22,470 nucleotides of DNA. It comes from DATGUA01 sp035301545. GTDB taxonomy: Bacteria; Bacillota; Clostridia; Tissierellales; Tissierellaceae. Position numbers and translations under genes: made by a program. Below are positions 14,926-22,406 of the stretch, in pieces; the stretch's first letter is position 1, and each line of letters begins with the position of its first letter. The DNA is taken from positions 1 to 22,470 of the forward strand of contig DATGUA010000044.1 in NCBI GenBank assembly GCA_035301545.1, given 5' to 3'. The notes beneath the pieces were generated by a model. The model worked only from the letters and a program-made list of their open reading frames with translations, was not told the origin of the DNA and ran no database searches.

Positions 14926-16437
14926 ATGTTTTGTCAAGAATGCGGACAAGAAAATAATGATTATTCATTATATTGTTCAAATGATGGAGAACTTTTACAA
15001 GATATAAATGTAGAATTTACTTTAGAACATAAAGAAGGGAATCATTGTTCAGAATGTGGGAGTAGTCTAGATTATGTTGATAATTTTTGTACAAACTGTG
15101 GCCAAGTCAGATATAAGATAGCTGATAGAAAGTTGAAAGAAAAAGAAGATAAAGAAGAAATTATAGAGTCAGAAAAACTAAATAAGAATAATTTATTAGG
15201 TTTTTTAAAAACAAGTTCTATAGGATTTGGTGTTATTTTTGTGGTAAGTGGTATTATTTCATTATTATTTAAAAGTGAAATTAAAAGAATTTTACAACTT
15301 GAGGGTGGATTAGAATATTATGAAATTATGAAAAGGGGATTAGGAATTCCTAATATTATAAGCTTAATACATGGATTTAGTGCAAAGGTAAGTATGGAAG
15401 CAGGTATAGGAGATATATCAGGCAACCAGGAAGTATTTAAGATGTCTATTGGACTTATGTCTTTCCTTCTACTTCCTATAATAATTTTTGCTATCATAGG
15501 ATTTATAAAAGATAAAGAGGATAAACCATTAAAAATAGAATCTATGGTTTTTATTTCAGTTATTTATGGTATTATAATATCTTTATCATCACTATTTATT
15601 AAAGTAAGTGCAGTAGATCTAGCACAATTAGCAGATGAAATAATACCTTTCGGTGGATTTACTTTAGAGATGGTGGATTTAGGAGTTAAGACAAAGATAA
15701 GTAAACTTATTTTAATTTTAAGGTCTAGTACCTTAAGTTTCATAGGGTTAAATATAGGAGTTTTTATTAAAAATTTTAGATCAAAGAAAAGTGAGGAAGT
15801 AGAAGACTTATTAGAAAAAGATGTGATGAATTCAACAGGAATGCTCTTAATAGGTATTATATTTACTATATTAATAACATTTTTTGTAATAGAAAGTGAT
15901 ATTTATTCTGATTTTTTTGATCAAGATGATGGAGGATTTTTTATATCTTTAATAGTATATTTAGGTGTGTTTTTACAAACTGCAATTAATACATTTTTCC
16001 TATCTAACGGAGGAGTATTTGTAAGTAATTTAGATTTTCAAGGGACAAAGCTTTCTATTTTAGACTTGAGTGAAGATGCTTTATATTATAGTGTATGGGA
16101 TCCAGATAGAAAAATATTTTTATATATAGGATTTTTATTTATAATATTTTTATTCTTCCTATATGGTAGAAGGTATAAGAAAAAGAAAGATGGAAATTTA
16201 TTAAAATTATTTATAATACCTCTATATTATGCTATATTTCTAGGAGCATTAGCTTATCTAACAAGTATAAATATTGAAACTACTATAGCTATGATGAGAG
16301 ATGAAATTCCAAGTGTATTTAGAGGTTTCACCATCTTGAGTACATTTGCTAGAGGTTTTATAGTTGCATCTTTAGGTTCTATGATAGGATTTTTCTTAAC
16401 ATCGACTAACAATTTAGGAGTAGATAAACATGAATAG
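14926..16437 (+). CDS. zinc-ribbon polytopic membrane protein
   Basis: A 503-residue membrane protein of unrecognised function. The N-terminus carries a first ribbon that is incomplete (Cys3, Cys6, Cys17, but Asp20 where the fourth Cys is expected) and a complete second ribbon (Cys41/44/55/58). A charged linker (about 65-90) leads to eight or nine hydrophobic segments near 97-116, 173-195, 205-226, 262-281, 302-322, 338-358, 397-414, 427-447 and 470-492. Its stop overlaps the start of the next gene (ATGAATAG at 16430-16437), which implies translational coupling. Zinc ribbons preceding membrane domains are typical of Firmicute envelope-stress proteins such as TcaA/YvbJ; here the membrane part is much larger. 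Function is unknown. Confidence 0.85.
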   Translation: MFCQECGQENNDYSLYCSNDGELLQDINVEFTLEHKEGNHCSECGSSLDYVDNFCTNCGQVRYKIADRKLKEKEDKEEIIESEKLNKNNLLGFLKTSSIGFGVIFVVSGIISLLFKSEIKRILQLEGGLEYYEIMKRGLGIPNIISLIHGFSAKVSMEAGIGDISGNQEVFKMSIGLMSFLLLPIIIFAIIGFIKDKEDKPLKIESMVFISVIYGIIISLSSLFIKVSAVDLAQLADEIIPFGGFTLEMVDLGVKTKISKLILILRSSTLSFIGLNIGVFIKNFRSKKSEEVEDLLEKDVMNSTGMLLIGIIFTILITFFVIESDIYSDFFDQDDGGFFISLIVYLGVFLQTAINTFFLSNGGVFVSNLDFQGTKLSILDLSEDALYYSVWDPDRKIFLYIGFLFIIFLFFLYGRRYKKKKDGNLLKLFIIPLYYAIFLGALAYLTSINIETTIAMMRDEIPSVFRGFTILSTFARGFIVASLGSMIGFFLTSTNNLGVDKHE

Positions 16438-17635
16438 AAAAATAGAATTATTAATAGGTTCTTTAATCCTAATTGTTATAATAGGGTTTGTATTTGTAAA
16501 GTCTTTTGATAAAGACAAAAATTTAGGAAAATTAGAAACAGCTTTAATCGATAAAGATATAGATTATTTAGAAAAGTATATAAGGGTTGAAGGTTTAGAC
16601 AGAGATTTAGATAAAGAAGAAATAAAGGATATAGTAGAAAATTTAGATAGTGAATATATAAAAGAACTTAAAAACCATAGGGAAGATAATAATATATATA
16701 TATTTACAGATGGTAAGGAAAAGTTTATATATAACAAATATTATTTAGGTCTAAAAACTTATGAATTAATAGTAGAGCCATCTTATGAAGAGGCCTTAGC
16801 CGATACTAAGGTAATAATAGATGGTGAAGAAGTAGGAAAAATAAAAGAAGATGAGGACTTTATATATAAAAAATTGATACCAGGCCCTCATGATATAAAG
16901 TTTGTAAAAGATAGTGAATTTGGAAAAGTGGAAAAAGAAGAAAAAATAGTAGCTTTAAATTTTGGAACAGATAATTCAATCTATTTAGACGGATATATTC
17001 CCTATCAATCTATAAAAGTAGAATCTAATTTAAAAGAAGCAGAGCTTTATGTAGATGGGAAAAATACTGGTATAAATATATATGATGGATATAAAATAGA
17101 GCCATTAAATGAAGATGCAGATTTTAAGATAAAAGCTGTATCAAAAATAGATGGAAAGGAACATGAAAGCGATGAAGTCAATATTAAAGATATAGTATAT
17201 GCTGGTTATTATGAATTTATTATAGATTATAATAATGAAAATGATGAAGAAAGTAAGGATAAAGAAAATAATGTAGCAAATGGGGATCTGTTGGATCTGA
17301 TGGAAGGTTATCAACGAGGTTTCGTTGATGCTGTAAATAATAATTCTTATTCTTATATAGAAGGATATATTGAAGATGGAAGCTCCTTTATGAAAGCGCA
17401 AAAAGATCTTATAAAAGATTTAAATAAGAGAGGCATAACAGAAGAATTAACAAACTTTTCAATAGATGATATTACTGATGTAAGTGAAGAAAAAATTTTA
17501 ATGACAGTAACAGAAAAACATAGAATAAATTATAAAGATGGTACTACTAAAAATGTAGAAAACAAATGGGAATATACAATTATATCTAATCAACAATATG
17601 AATATTTAATAAGAGATTTAAAGAAAGCTAACTAA
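16430..17635 (+). CDS. TcaA/YvbJ-like membrane-anchored extracytoplasmic protein
   Basis: A 401-residue protein: a short cytoplasmic tail, one membrane anchor (about 6-24) and a large outside part. The order resembles TcaA/YvbJ proteins: a helical second domain (LGKLETALIDKDIDYLEKYI, 32-51), beta-rich repeats of PEGA-like type (TKVIIDGEEVGKIKEDEDF with LIPGPHDIKFVK near 126-160; ELYVDGKNTG later), and a C-terminal NTF2-like domain (about 285-400) ending WEYTIISNQQYEYLIRDL. TcaA in staphylococci affects glycopeptide susceptibility and envelope assembly. Classic TcaA has its zinc ribbon fused at the N-terminus; here the ribbons are on the two preceding genes instead. Coupled translation with the upstream gene (8-base overlap). 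Similarity is judged by eye, so the family call is moderate. Confidence 0.7.
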   Translation: MNRKIELLIGSLILIVIIGFVFVKSFDKDKNLGKLETALIDKDIDYLEKYIRVEGLDRDLDKEEIKDIVENLDSEYIKELKNHREDNNIYIFTDGKEKFIYNKYYLGLKTYELIVEPSYEEALADTKVIIDGEEVGKIKEDEDFIYKKLIPGPHDIKFVKDSEFGKVEKEEKIVALNFGTDNSIYLDGYIPYQSIKVESNLKEAELYVDGKNTGINIYDGYKIEPLNEDADFKIKAVSKIDGKEHESDEVNIKDIVYAGYYEFIIDYNNENDEESKDKENNVANGDLLDLMEGYQRGFVDAVNNNSYSYIEGYIEDGSSFMKAQKDLIKDLNKRGITEELTNFSIDDITDVSEEKILMTVTEKHRINYKDGTTKNVENKWEYTIISNQQYEYLIRDLKKAN

Positions 17636-17637
17636 AG

Positions 17638-17690
17638 AATCGGTTAATCTGTACTAGAACAATTATAGATTAACCGATTATCTTTTTAAT
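17638..17690. terminator. bidirectional terminator overlapping the esterase stop codon
   Basis: Stem 17638-17650 (AATCGGTTAATCT) pairs perfectly with 17667-17679; the tail on the plus strand is ATTATCTTTTT. The stop codon of the minus-strand esterase (17670-17672) is in the right arm. Its sequence, including loop, closely resembles the hairpin at 21602-21639. Confidence 0.82.
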
Positions 17691-18650
17691 ATATATAACA
17701 GTTCTTCTAAGGATATTTATAGTAGCTCTATCTTTTAATTGAGTATCAAAAGAATGGTCTCCCTTTTTATGAATTAAAAGGTTATAATCTATATTAAAAG
17801 ATTTTAATTCTTTAGCAAAGTCTACTGAAGATTTAAGAGGAACTGTATTATCTAATTTGCCATGAACTAATAAAGTAGGAACCATATTATTACTAAGCCA
17901 ATTAATAGGTGAATAATAATCATAAGGATCATATTTTTCAGAAGGTGAATTCTTTAAAGTTTGTCTAGTAGCAAATTTAGCAAATAAAGATTTATTGTCA
18001 AATTCAAGTAAACAAGTTAAATCAGTAGGCGCATAATATGAAACTACTCCTTTAATTCCCTTCATCTTTTCTGTATCTTTATTAAAGCTATAATAAGTAG
18101 AATAAAGTAAAGCTAAGTGAGCTCCTGCAGATAATCCCATTAAAACTATATTATCTTTATCAATGGATAAAGAATTACTATTCTCTTTAATATATTCTAG
18201 AGCATCTGTATAATCAGATAATATATCATCCATATTATTTTTATATCCAAATCTATAATCAATACTAGCAACAGCAAAGCCTTTAGAAGCTAGATATCTG
18301 CACCATGATACATTATTAGGTTGATTTCTGAAACCAGAAACCCAAGCACCTCCATGACTAAAAAATACTAAAGGATACTTATTTCTTATTGTATCAGGAT
18401 AGTAAATATCTAATTTTAGGTCCTTATCTTCAGTTTCTTTATATAGATAAGTTTGAGGATGAAAGCTTCCACTTACTTCCATAGGGATTTTAGAACGAAG
18501 AATCTTCCAAATGTATACAAATAAGGAAATTAAAAAATAATAAAATCCTAAAGCTAAATCTCCAATTAAAAATAAAATGAACAAAAGAAAAAGATAGACT
18601 TTATTAACTACAAAATAAGAACTTTTAAGTTTTTTACGTAATTTCTTCAT
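17670..18650 (-). CDS. membrane-anchored alpha/beta hydrolase (acetyl esterase / carboxylesterase type)
   Basis: A 326-residue serine hydrolase of the hormone-sensitive-lipase/BD-FAE-like group. The N-terminus is basic and then has one or two hydrophobic stretches (about 14-50), so it is membrane-anchored. The oxyanion-hole motif HGGAW (99-103), nucleophile GLSAG (172-176, Ser174), Asp267 (HGKLDN) and His299 (GDHSF) complete the catalytic machinery. Family members hydrolyse short-chain acyl esters, often deacetylating carbohydrate or peptidoglycan-like substrates; the true substrate here is unknown. AGGAGAT supports the ATG. It begins 16 bases after the upstream hydrolase gene, so the two form an operon. 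Motifs are intact and the product is likely active. Confidence 0.9.
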   Translation of the reverse strand: MKKLRKKLKSSYFVVNKVYLFLLFILFLIGDLALGFYYFLISLFVYIWKILRSKIPMEVSGSFHPQTYLYKETEDKDLKLDIYYPDTIRNKYPLVFFSHGGAWVSGFRNQPNNVSWCRYLASKGFAVASIDYRFGYKNNMDDILSDYTDALEYIKENSNSLSIDKDNIVLMGLSAGAHLALLYSTYYSFNKDTEKMKGIKGVVSYYAPTDLTCLLEFDNKSLFAKFATRQTLKNSPSEKYDPYDYYSPINWLSNNMVPTLLVHGKLDNTVPLKSSVDFAKELKSFNIDYNLLIHKKGDHSFDTQLKDRATINILRRTVIYIKKIIG

Positions 18651-18666
18651 AATTTATCTCCTAAAA

Positions 18667-19674
18667 CTATTTTTCTAAAGGATTATCAATAGACTCTTTA
18701 GTTAATAATGCTTTTTTAGCTTCTTTAGCACTTATATTTAATTTATGCAATATATACTTTGCCATTGGGTAACCAAAAGGTAACCAATTTACATGGGATA
18801 TAGGTAGAACTTTTCTATTAGCTCCGTTCATTTCATCATATAATATTCTTCTAGATTCTTTAGGTAATGTAGAATCAAAATACGCATCTATAAATGTTGC
18901 TTTCTTCATATTAAGCAAATGAGCATAAGAAATAGGATCTATTTTTAATAAAGGATGAATCTCACTATCAGATATTATTTCATCTAGTTCCATCTTCCTA
19001 GCTTTTAAAAAGTCCTTTTCATAAATATCATATAAATTATTCATATCTGAAAGATTATATTTTTTATTAGTTTCTTTTTTCATTATTCTCCTAGCAAAGG
19101 CAGTCACAGGAGATTTATGGAGAATACTTGGTATATGTCCACCAGTCGTCATAAATAAAAGATTAGCTATTCTTTTATCCATAGCCCCTACTATAGTAGA
19201 AAGCATTCCACCTAAGCAATATCCTAGTATTATATTATTTTCCTTCCAAAAACCTTCTTGTTCTAGTAAATCTATAGTAGTTAAAATATCTACTACACCA
19301 TGCTCCCAAAATTGATACATAATATCTAAATCAGGATATAAATAAGATTTGCCACTTACAGAACCATCCTCTACTCTAGTATAGTTTCCAGGTAATATTA
19401 GTATAGTAGAACTAACACCTGCATTAGCTAGATGAGGTCCTAACCACAATAAAAATTTTATATTTCTACTACCAAGCCCATGAAGGATTAAAGTAGAAGC
19501 ACGAACCTTCTTTTTCGGTTCATAAAAGTATAATTGGACTTGTTTTGTACCAGGTGCAGCATTTGTATAAAGAGAATTATATCTTATATAAGAACATCTA
19601 TAATTTTTCCCTTTAAAAACATGGCCTGAAACATAATCAATATTTTTTTTATCATAGGAAAAGTTTATTTTCAT
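18667..19674 (-). CDS. alpha/beta hydrolase with a cysteine nucleophile elbow
   Basis: A 335-residue cytosolic alpha/beta hydrolase. The HGLGS oxyanion motif (65-69) is followed by GYCLGG (151-156), so the nucleophile position is Cys153 instead of Ser. Asp267 (AYFDST) and His294 (PISHVNW) are plausible triad partners. A Cys in GxCxGG is known from dienelactone hydrolases and PHA synthases, but the overall sequence resembles neither closely enough to name it. The segment TTGGHIPSILHKSP suggests a cap over the active site. AGAAAGGAT supports the ATG. It is the first gene of a two-hydrolase operon. The C-terminus ends KESIDNPLEK. Chemistry (hydrolase or acyl transferase) is open. Confidence 0.82.
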   Translation of the reverse strand: MKINFSYDKKNIDYVSGHVFKGKNYRCSYIRYNSLYTNAAPGTKQVQLYFYEPKKKVRASTLILHGLGSRNIKFLLWLGPHLANAGVSSTILILPGNYTRVEDGSVSGKSYLYPDLDIMYQFWEHGVVDILTTIDLLEQEGFWKENNIILGYCLGGMLSTIVGAMDKRIANLLFMTTGGHIPSILHKSPVTAFARRIMKKETNKKYNLSDMNNLYDIYEKDFLKARKMELDEIISDSEIHPLLKIDPISYAHLLNMKKATFIDAYFDSTLPKESRRILYDEMNGANRKVLPISHVNWLPFGYPMAKYILHKLNISAKEAKKALLTKESIDNPLEK

Positions 19675-19744
19675 TTTTTTATCCTTTCTAGTTATAATTG
19701 AAATTTAGATTAAAAATCTTAATGATTATAAATTAGTATAGTAT

Positions 19745-19775
19745 ATTATACCCTAAATAAGGAATTAAAGGGCAA
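19745..19775 (-). promoter_or_regulatory. weak promoter candidate for the hydrolase operon
   Basis: On the minus strand: TTGCCC (19775-19770) and TATAAT (19750-19745), but the 19-base spacer is longer than ideal. The -10 is perfect and about 71 bases upstream of the start codon. Confidence 0.4.
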
Positions 19776-19946
19776 CTATTACTAGAAATGTGATAGTGTC
19801 AATATTTAGTAGGAAAAAATATTTATAATTTCCCCTTGTTTGATGAAATATGTGATTTACCTAATTTAGATTTTTCTATTTTATTTAATAATATTTAGGT
19901 TCTATAAATAAGTTATAATATATTTATAATTATTTTACAACTTATA

Positions 19947-20035
19947 TTTGATATATGAATATCTATGGCATGTGATTGGTATGTAAGGGTGGACTTCTTT
20001 ATTCATATATAGGGTAGATAAGTTAGGAAAGAATA
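19947..20035 (+). pseudogene. C-terminal remnant of a second MATE transporter
   Basis: Reading from 19947 gives FDI*ISMACDWYVRVDFFIHI and then, after stops and a shift, a DK-like tail. This aligns with the last 30 residues of the intact MATE protein (FGIWLAMVCDWYVRAAFFIH). At DNA level the core TGTGATTGGTATGTAAG is identical to 13217-13233. No more of the gene is recognisable upstream; the rest of the 590-base gap 19675-20272 is AT-rich and holds only weak promoter-like elements. Confidence 0.8.
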
Positions 20036-20272
20036 TTCACCTCTATATTAGAAAAATAAAGATGTATACAGACTGATCTGAGTTTATATATATTTTACTG
20101 GTAAGTAGATCTTGTAAATCTGGTAACTTAAGAAGATCTGATAAAAAATTTTCAACAGAAAAGAATAATATGTGCAAACGATATCATTTTTCTTGTAGGA
20201 AAATTACATATTAAGCTTATACATTATAATATATAGTTTTAAATATAATAAAAAAACAAAGGAGAGATGTAT

Positions 20273-21583
20273 ATGTCGGATGGAGTCGCTGATGGTAAGA
20301 AAGATTCCGAGCTACTATATGGAATAGAGGATAAACCACCAATAGGTATAGCAATACCCCTGGCCATACAAAATATTATGGCAGCCTTTAGTGGGATAGT
20401 TGCAGTCCCTCTAGTAGTAGGACAGGCTATAGGTTTATCTATGGAAGATATGGCCTTTATGGTAAGTGCTACCTTATTTGTTTCTGGACTTACAACTTTT
20501 ATACAGGCAAAGGGTATAGGGCCAATAGGGTCCAGGCTACCCTGTATAATGGGTACAGACTTTACTTTTGTAGGACCAGGAATTGCAGTTGCCAGTGCTT
20601 TTGGTCTACCAGGGTATTTTGGAGCTGCTACAGCTGGATCCCTAGTAGAAATTATTATAAGTAGATTTATAAAACCCCTGAGAAAATATTTTCCACCAGT
20701 AGTCATGGGTACTGTAGTAACCTTAATTGGACTAACTATGCTACCTGTAGCAGTTGATTGGATAGGTGGAGGAGATCCAGGAGCAGCAGATTTTGGAAGT
20801 GTTAAGAACCTGGCTCTAGCCTTTATAGTAATGGCAATTATAATTATTTTAAATCAAAGTGGCAACAGTTTTCTAAGTTCAAGTGCCATACTTATAGGAA
20901 TTATTGCAGGCTATATAATAGCAATCCCTATGGGATTACTAGATATAAGTCCAGTAAAAGATGCCCTATGGTTTTCATTACCCCATCCTTTTAAGTTTGG
21001 AATAAAATTTCACCCTACAGCAATACTAGCCTTTATACCGGCCTACATAGTAACAGCCATAGAAACCATGGGAGATTTAATGTCGGTAGCAGCAGCGAGT
21101 GATCACCAAATAACAGGTGATGAATTAGCAGCAGGTGTACTATCAGATGGTGTAGGAAGTGGATTAGCTGGTATCTTAAATGCTGGACCCCATACATCCT
21201 TTAGTCAAAATGTTGGAATCATACCTATAACAGGTGTTGCTAGTAGATATGTTACTATTGTTGCAGGAATAATCCTAATGTTAGCTGGAATATTCCCAAA
21301 ATTAGGAGCTTTAGTAGCTATAATGCCTAACCCAGTCTTAGGCGGCGGTGGAATAATGATGTTTGGAATGATAGCAGTTGGTGGATTGAAACTATTACAA
21401 GATGTTGATTTTAATAAGAGAAATAGTATGGTAGTTGCAGTATCAATAGGTATGGGTTTGGCAGTAGTATTCAAGCCTGAACTACTAAACAATTTACCAG
21501 GTGCCCTACAAACTGTCTTCCAATCAGGAATGTCTACAGGAACTATTACTGCCCTAATACTAAACACCTTATTACCAGAATAA
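20273..21583 (+). CDS. NCS2 (NAT) family nucleobase permease, xanthine/urate type
   Basis: A 436-residue membrane symporter importing a purine with H+ or Na+. The second ATG (20273) is the better start because AAAGGAGA (20258-20265) is too near the ATG at 20267. The conserved NAT motif is QNVGIIPITG, in the context 'HTSFSQNVGIIPITGVASRY', and the helix-8 acidic residue is in TAIETMGDLMSV. These features point to xanthine/urate rather than uracil as substrate; 'uracil-xanthine permease' is the usual generic label. There are about fourteen hydrophobic spans. The gene stands alone, without purine catabolic neighbours. Its GC content is visibly higher than that of its neighbours, with more CCC, CTG and GGA. 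No purine riboswitch was seen upstream. Confidence 0.92.
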   Translation: MSDGVADGKKDSELLYGIEDKPPIGIAIPLAIQNIMAAFSGIVAVPLVVGQAIGLSMEDMAFMVSATLFVSGLTTFIQAKGIGPIGSRLPCIMGTDFTFVGPGIAVASAFGLPGYFGAATAGSLVEIIISRFIKPLRKYFPPVVMGTVVTLIGLTMLPVAVDWIGGGDPGAADFGSVKNLALAFIVMAIIIILNQSGNSFLSSSAILIGIIAGYIIAIPMGLLDISPVKDALWFSLPHPFKFGIKFHPTAILAFIPAYIVTAIETMGDLMSVAAASDHQITGDELAAGVLSDGVGSGLAGILNAGPHTSFSQNVGIIPITGVASRYVTIVAGIILMLAGIFPKLGALVAIMPNPVLGGGGIMMFGMIAVGGLKLLQDVDFNKRNSMVVAVSIGMGLAVVFKPELLNNLPGALQTVFQSGMSTGTITALILNTLLPE

Positions 21584-21601
21584 ATATATATGATGACAAA
21601 A

Positions 21602-21647
21602 AATTGGTTAATTTGTATTAGACAACAGATTAACCAATTAATTTTTT
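21602..21647. terminator. terminator of the permease gene, shared with the lipoprotein pseudogene
   Basis: Stem 21602-21614 with 21627-21639 (11 perfect pairs plus one G-U pair and one A-T pair) and a six-T run at 21642-21647. The former stop codon of the minus-strand lipoprotein (21630-21632) is in the right arm. Confidence 0.85.
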
Positions 21648-22184
21648 AGTAAAATCTACAAAATAATCTTTGCCTAAATCAATTATTTCTTTAACCTTTT
21701 ACCATTTCATCCATATCAATGTAAAATGATGTTAGGTCTTCAAATCTACTAATATCTTCTAATTTATCAATATAAAATTATCTAATTTTTTAATAGCAGA
21801 GTCAAATTGACCATAATTATTATAGACTTTGGCGATCTCTATAATAATATTTTCATTATAAATTTCATCCTTATATTTATCATATAATTCTAAGAGTTTA
21901 GCAGTATTATCTGTCTCGATATATAAATCAACAGGTGACATATATATCTCCATTTGTATCAAATGATTTTAATAAAATATTTTCAGCCTTATTATAGTTT
22001 TTAATATGAATATAATAGTCCTCATCTTTCTCTAATATATCCTCATAAATCTCTATAGCTTTTGAATGGTCCTGTGAATCTGTTAAATCCTGCCCTTTTG
22101 AAAATTTCTTATCTATATTAGGACTACAGCTAACTAAAAATATAGATATAATAATTAGAAATATTAAAAGATTGAATTTTTCAT
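21630..22184 (-). pseudogene. frameshifted TPR-like lipoprotein
   Basis: Minus-strand reading from the ATG at 22184 gives a broken lipoprotein gene. After one base is restored in an A-run near 22178, it reads MKKFNLLIFLIIISIFLVSC, a signal peptide with an LVSC lipobox, then SPNIDKKFSKGQDLTDS and helical repeats of TPR-like character (HSKAIEIYEDILEKDE; VYNNYGQFDSAIKKLDNF). The frame shifts again near 21940 (open frame 21759-21962), again near 21770 (continuing FYIDKLEDISRFEDL), and again near 21690 (KEIIDLGKDYFVDF), ending at TAA 21630-21632. Four breaks make it clearly non-functional. Only about 180 residues remain. No recognisable ribosome site precedes the ATG. Confidence 0.8.
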
Positions 22185-22339
22185 TATACCAATTCGATCT
22201 TTTTATTTATTAAAGTATTATATCATATTAATATTGATTAAACGAATATACCTATAAAAATAGCTTATAACTATATATAGGTAGTATTTAATAAAAGAAA
22301 AAATAGTAAATATTAAGAATAATTTTCTGAAACCAATTT

Positions 22340-22373
22340 AGTTAATATTCAGTTAATATATAAGTCTTATAAT
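22340..22373 (+). promoter_or_regulatory. direct-repeat operator and -10 of the YugP-like gene
   Basis: AGTTAATAT occurs at 22340-22348 and again at 22351-22359, an 11-base period. It contains TTAATA-N5-TTAATA, reminiscent of PhoP-type boxes of OmpR-family regulators. A perfect TATAAT follows at 22368-22373, and the repeats cover the -35 region. The region is AT-rich, so chance is possible. Nothing else is seen in 22185-22339. Confidence 0.4.
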
Positions 22374-22406
22374 ATATATAAATCAAGATGAAATGGAGTG
22401 ATATAA

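Noticed and set aside
20036..20272. Possible purine riboswitch before the nucleobase permease
   Set aside because: The conserved loop and junction bases of purine riboswitches were not found, and no terminator/antiterminator pair is visible. A covariance-model scan would confirm.
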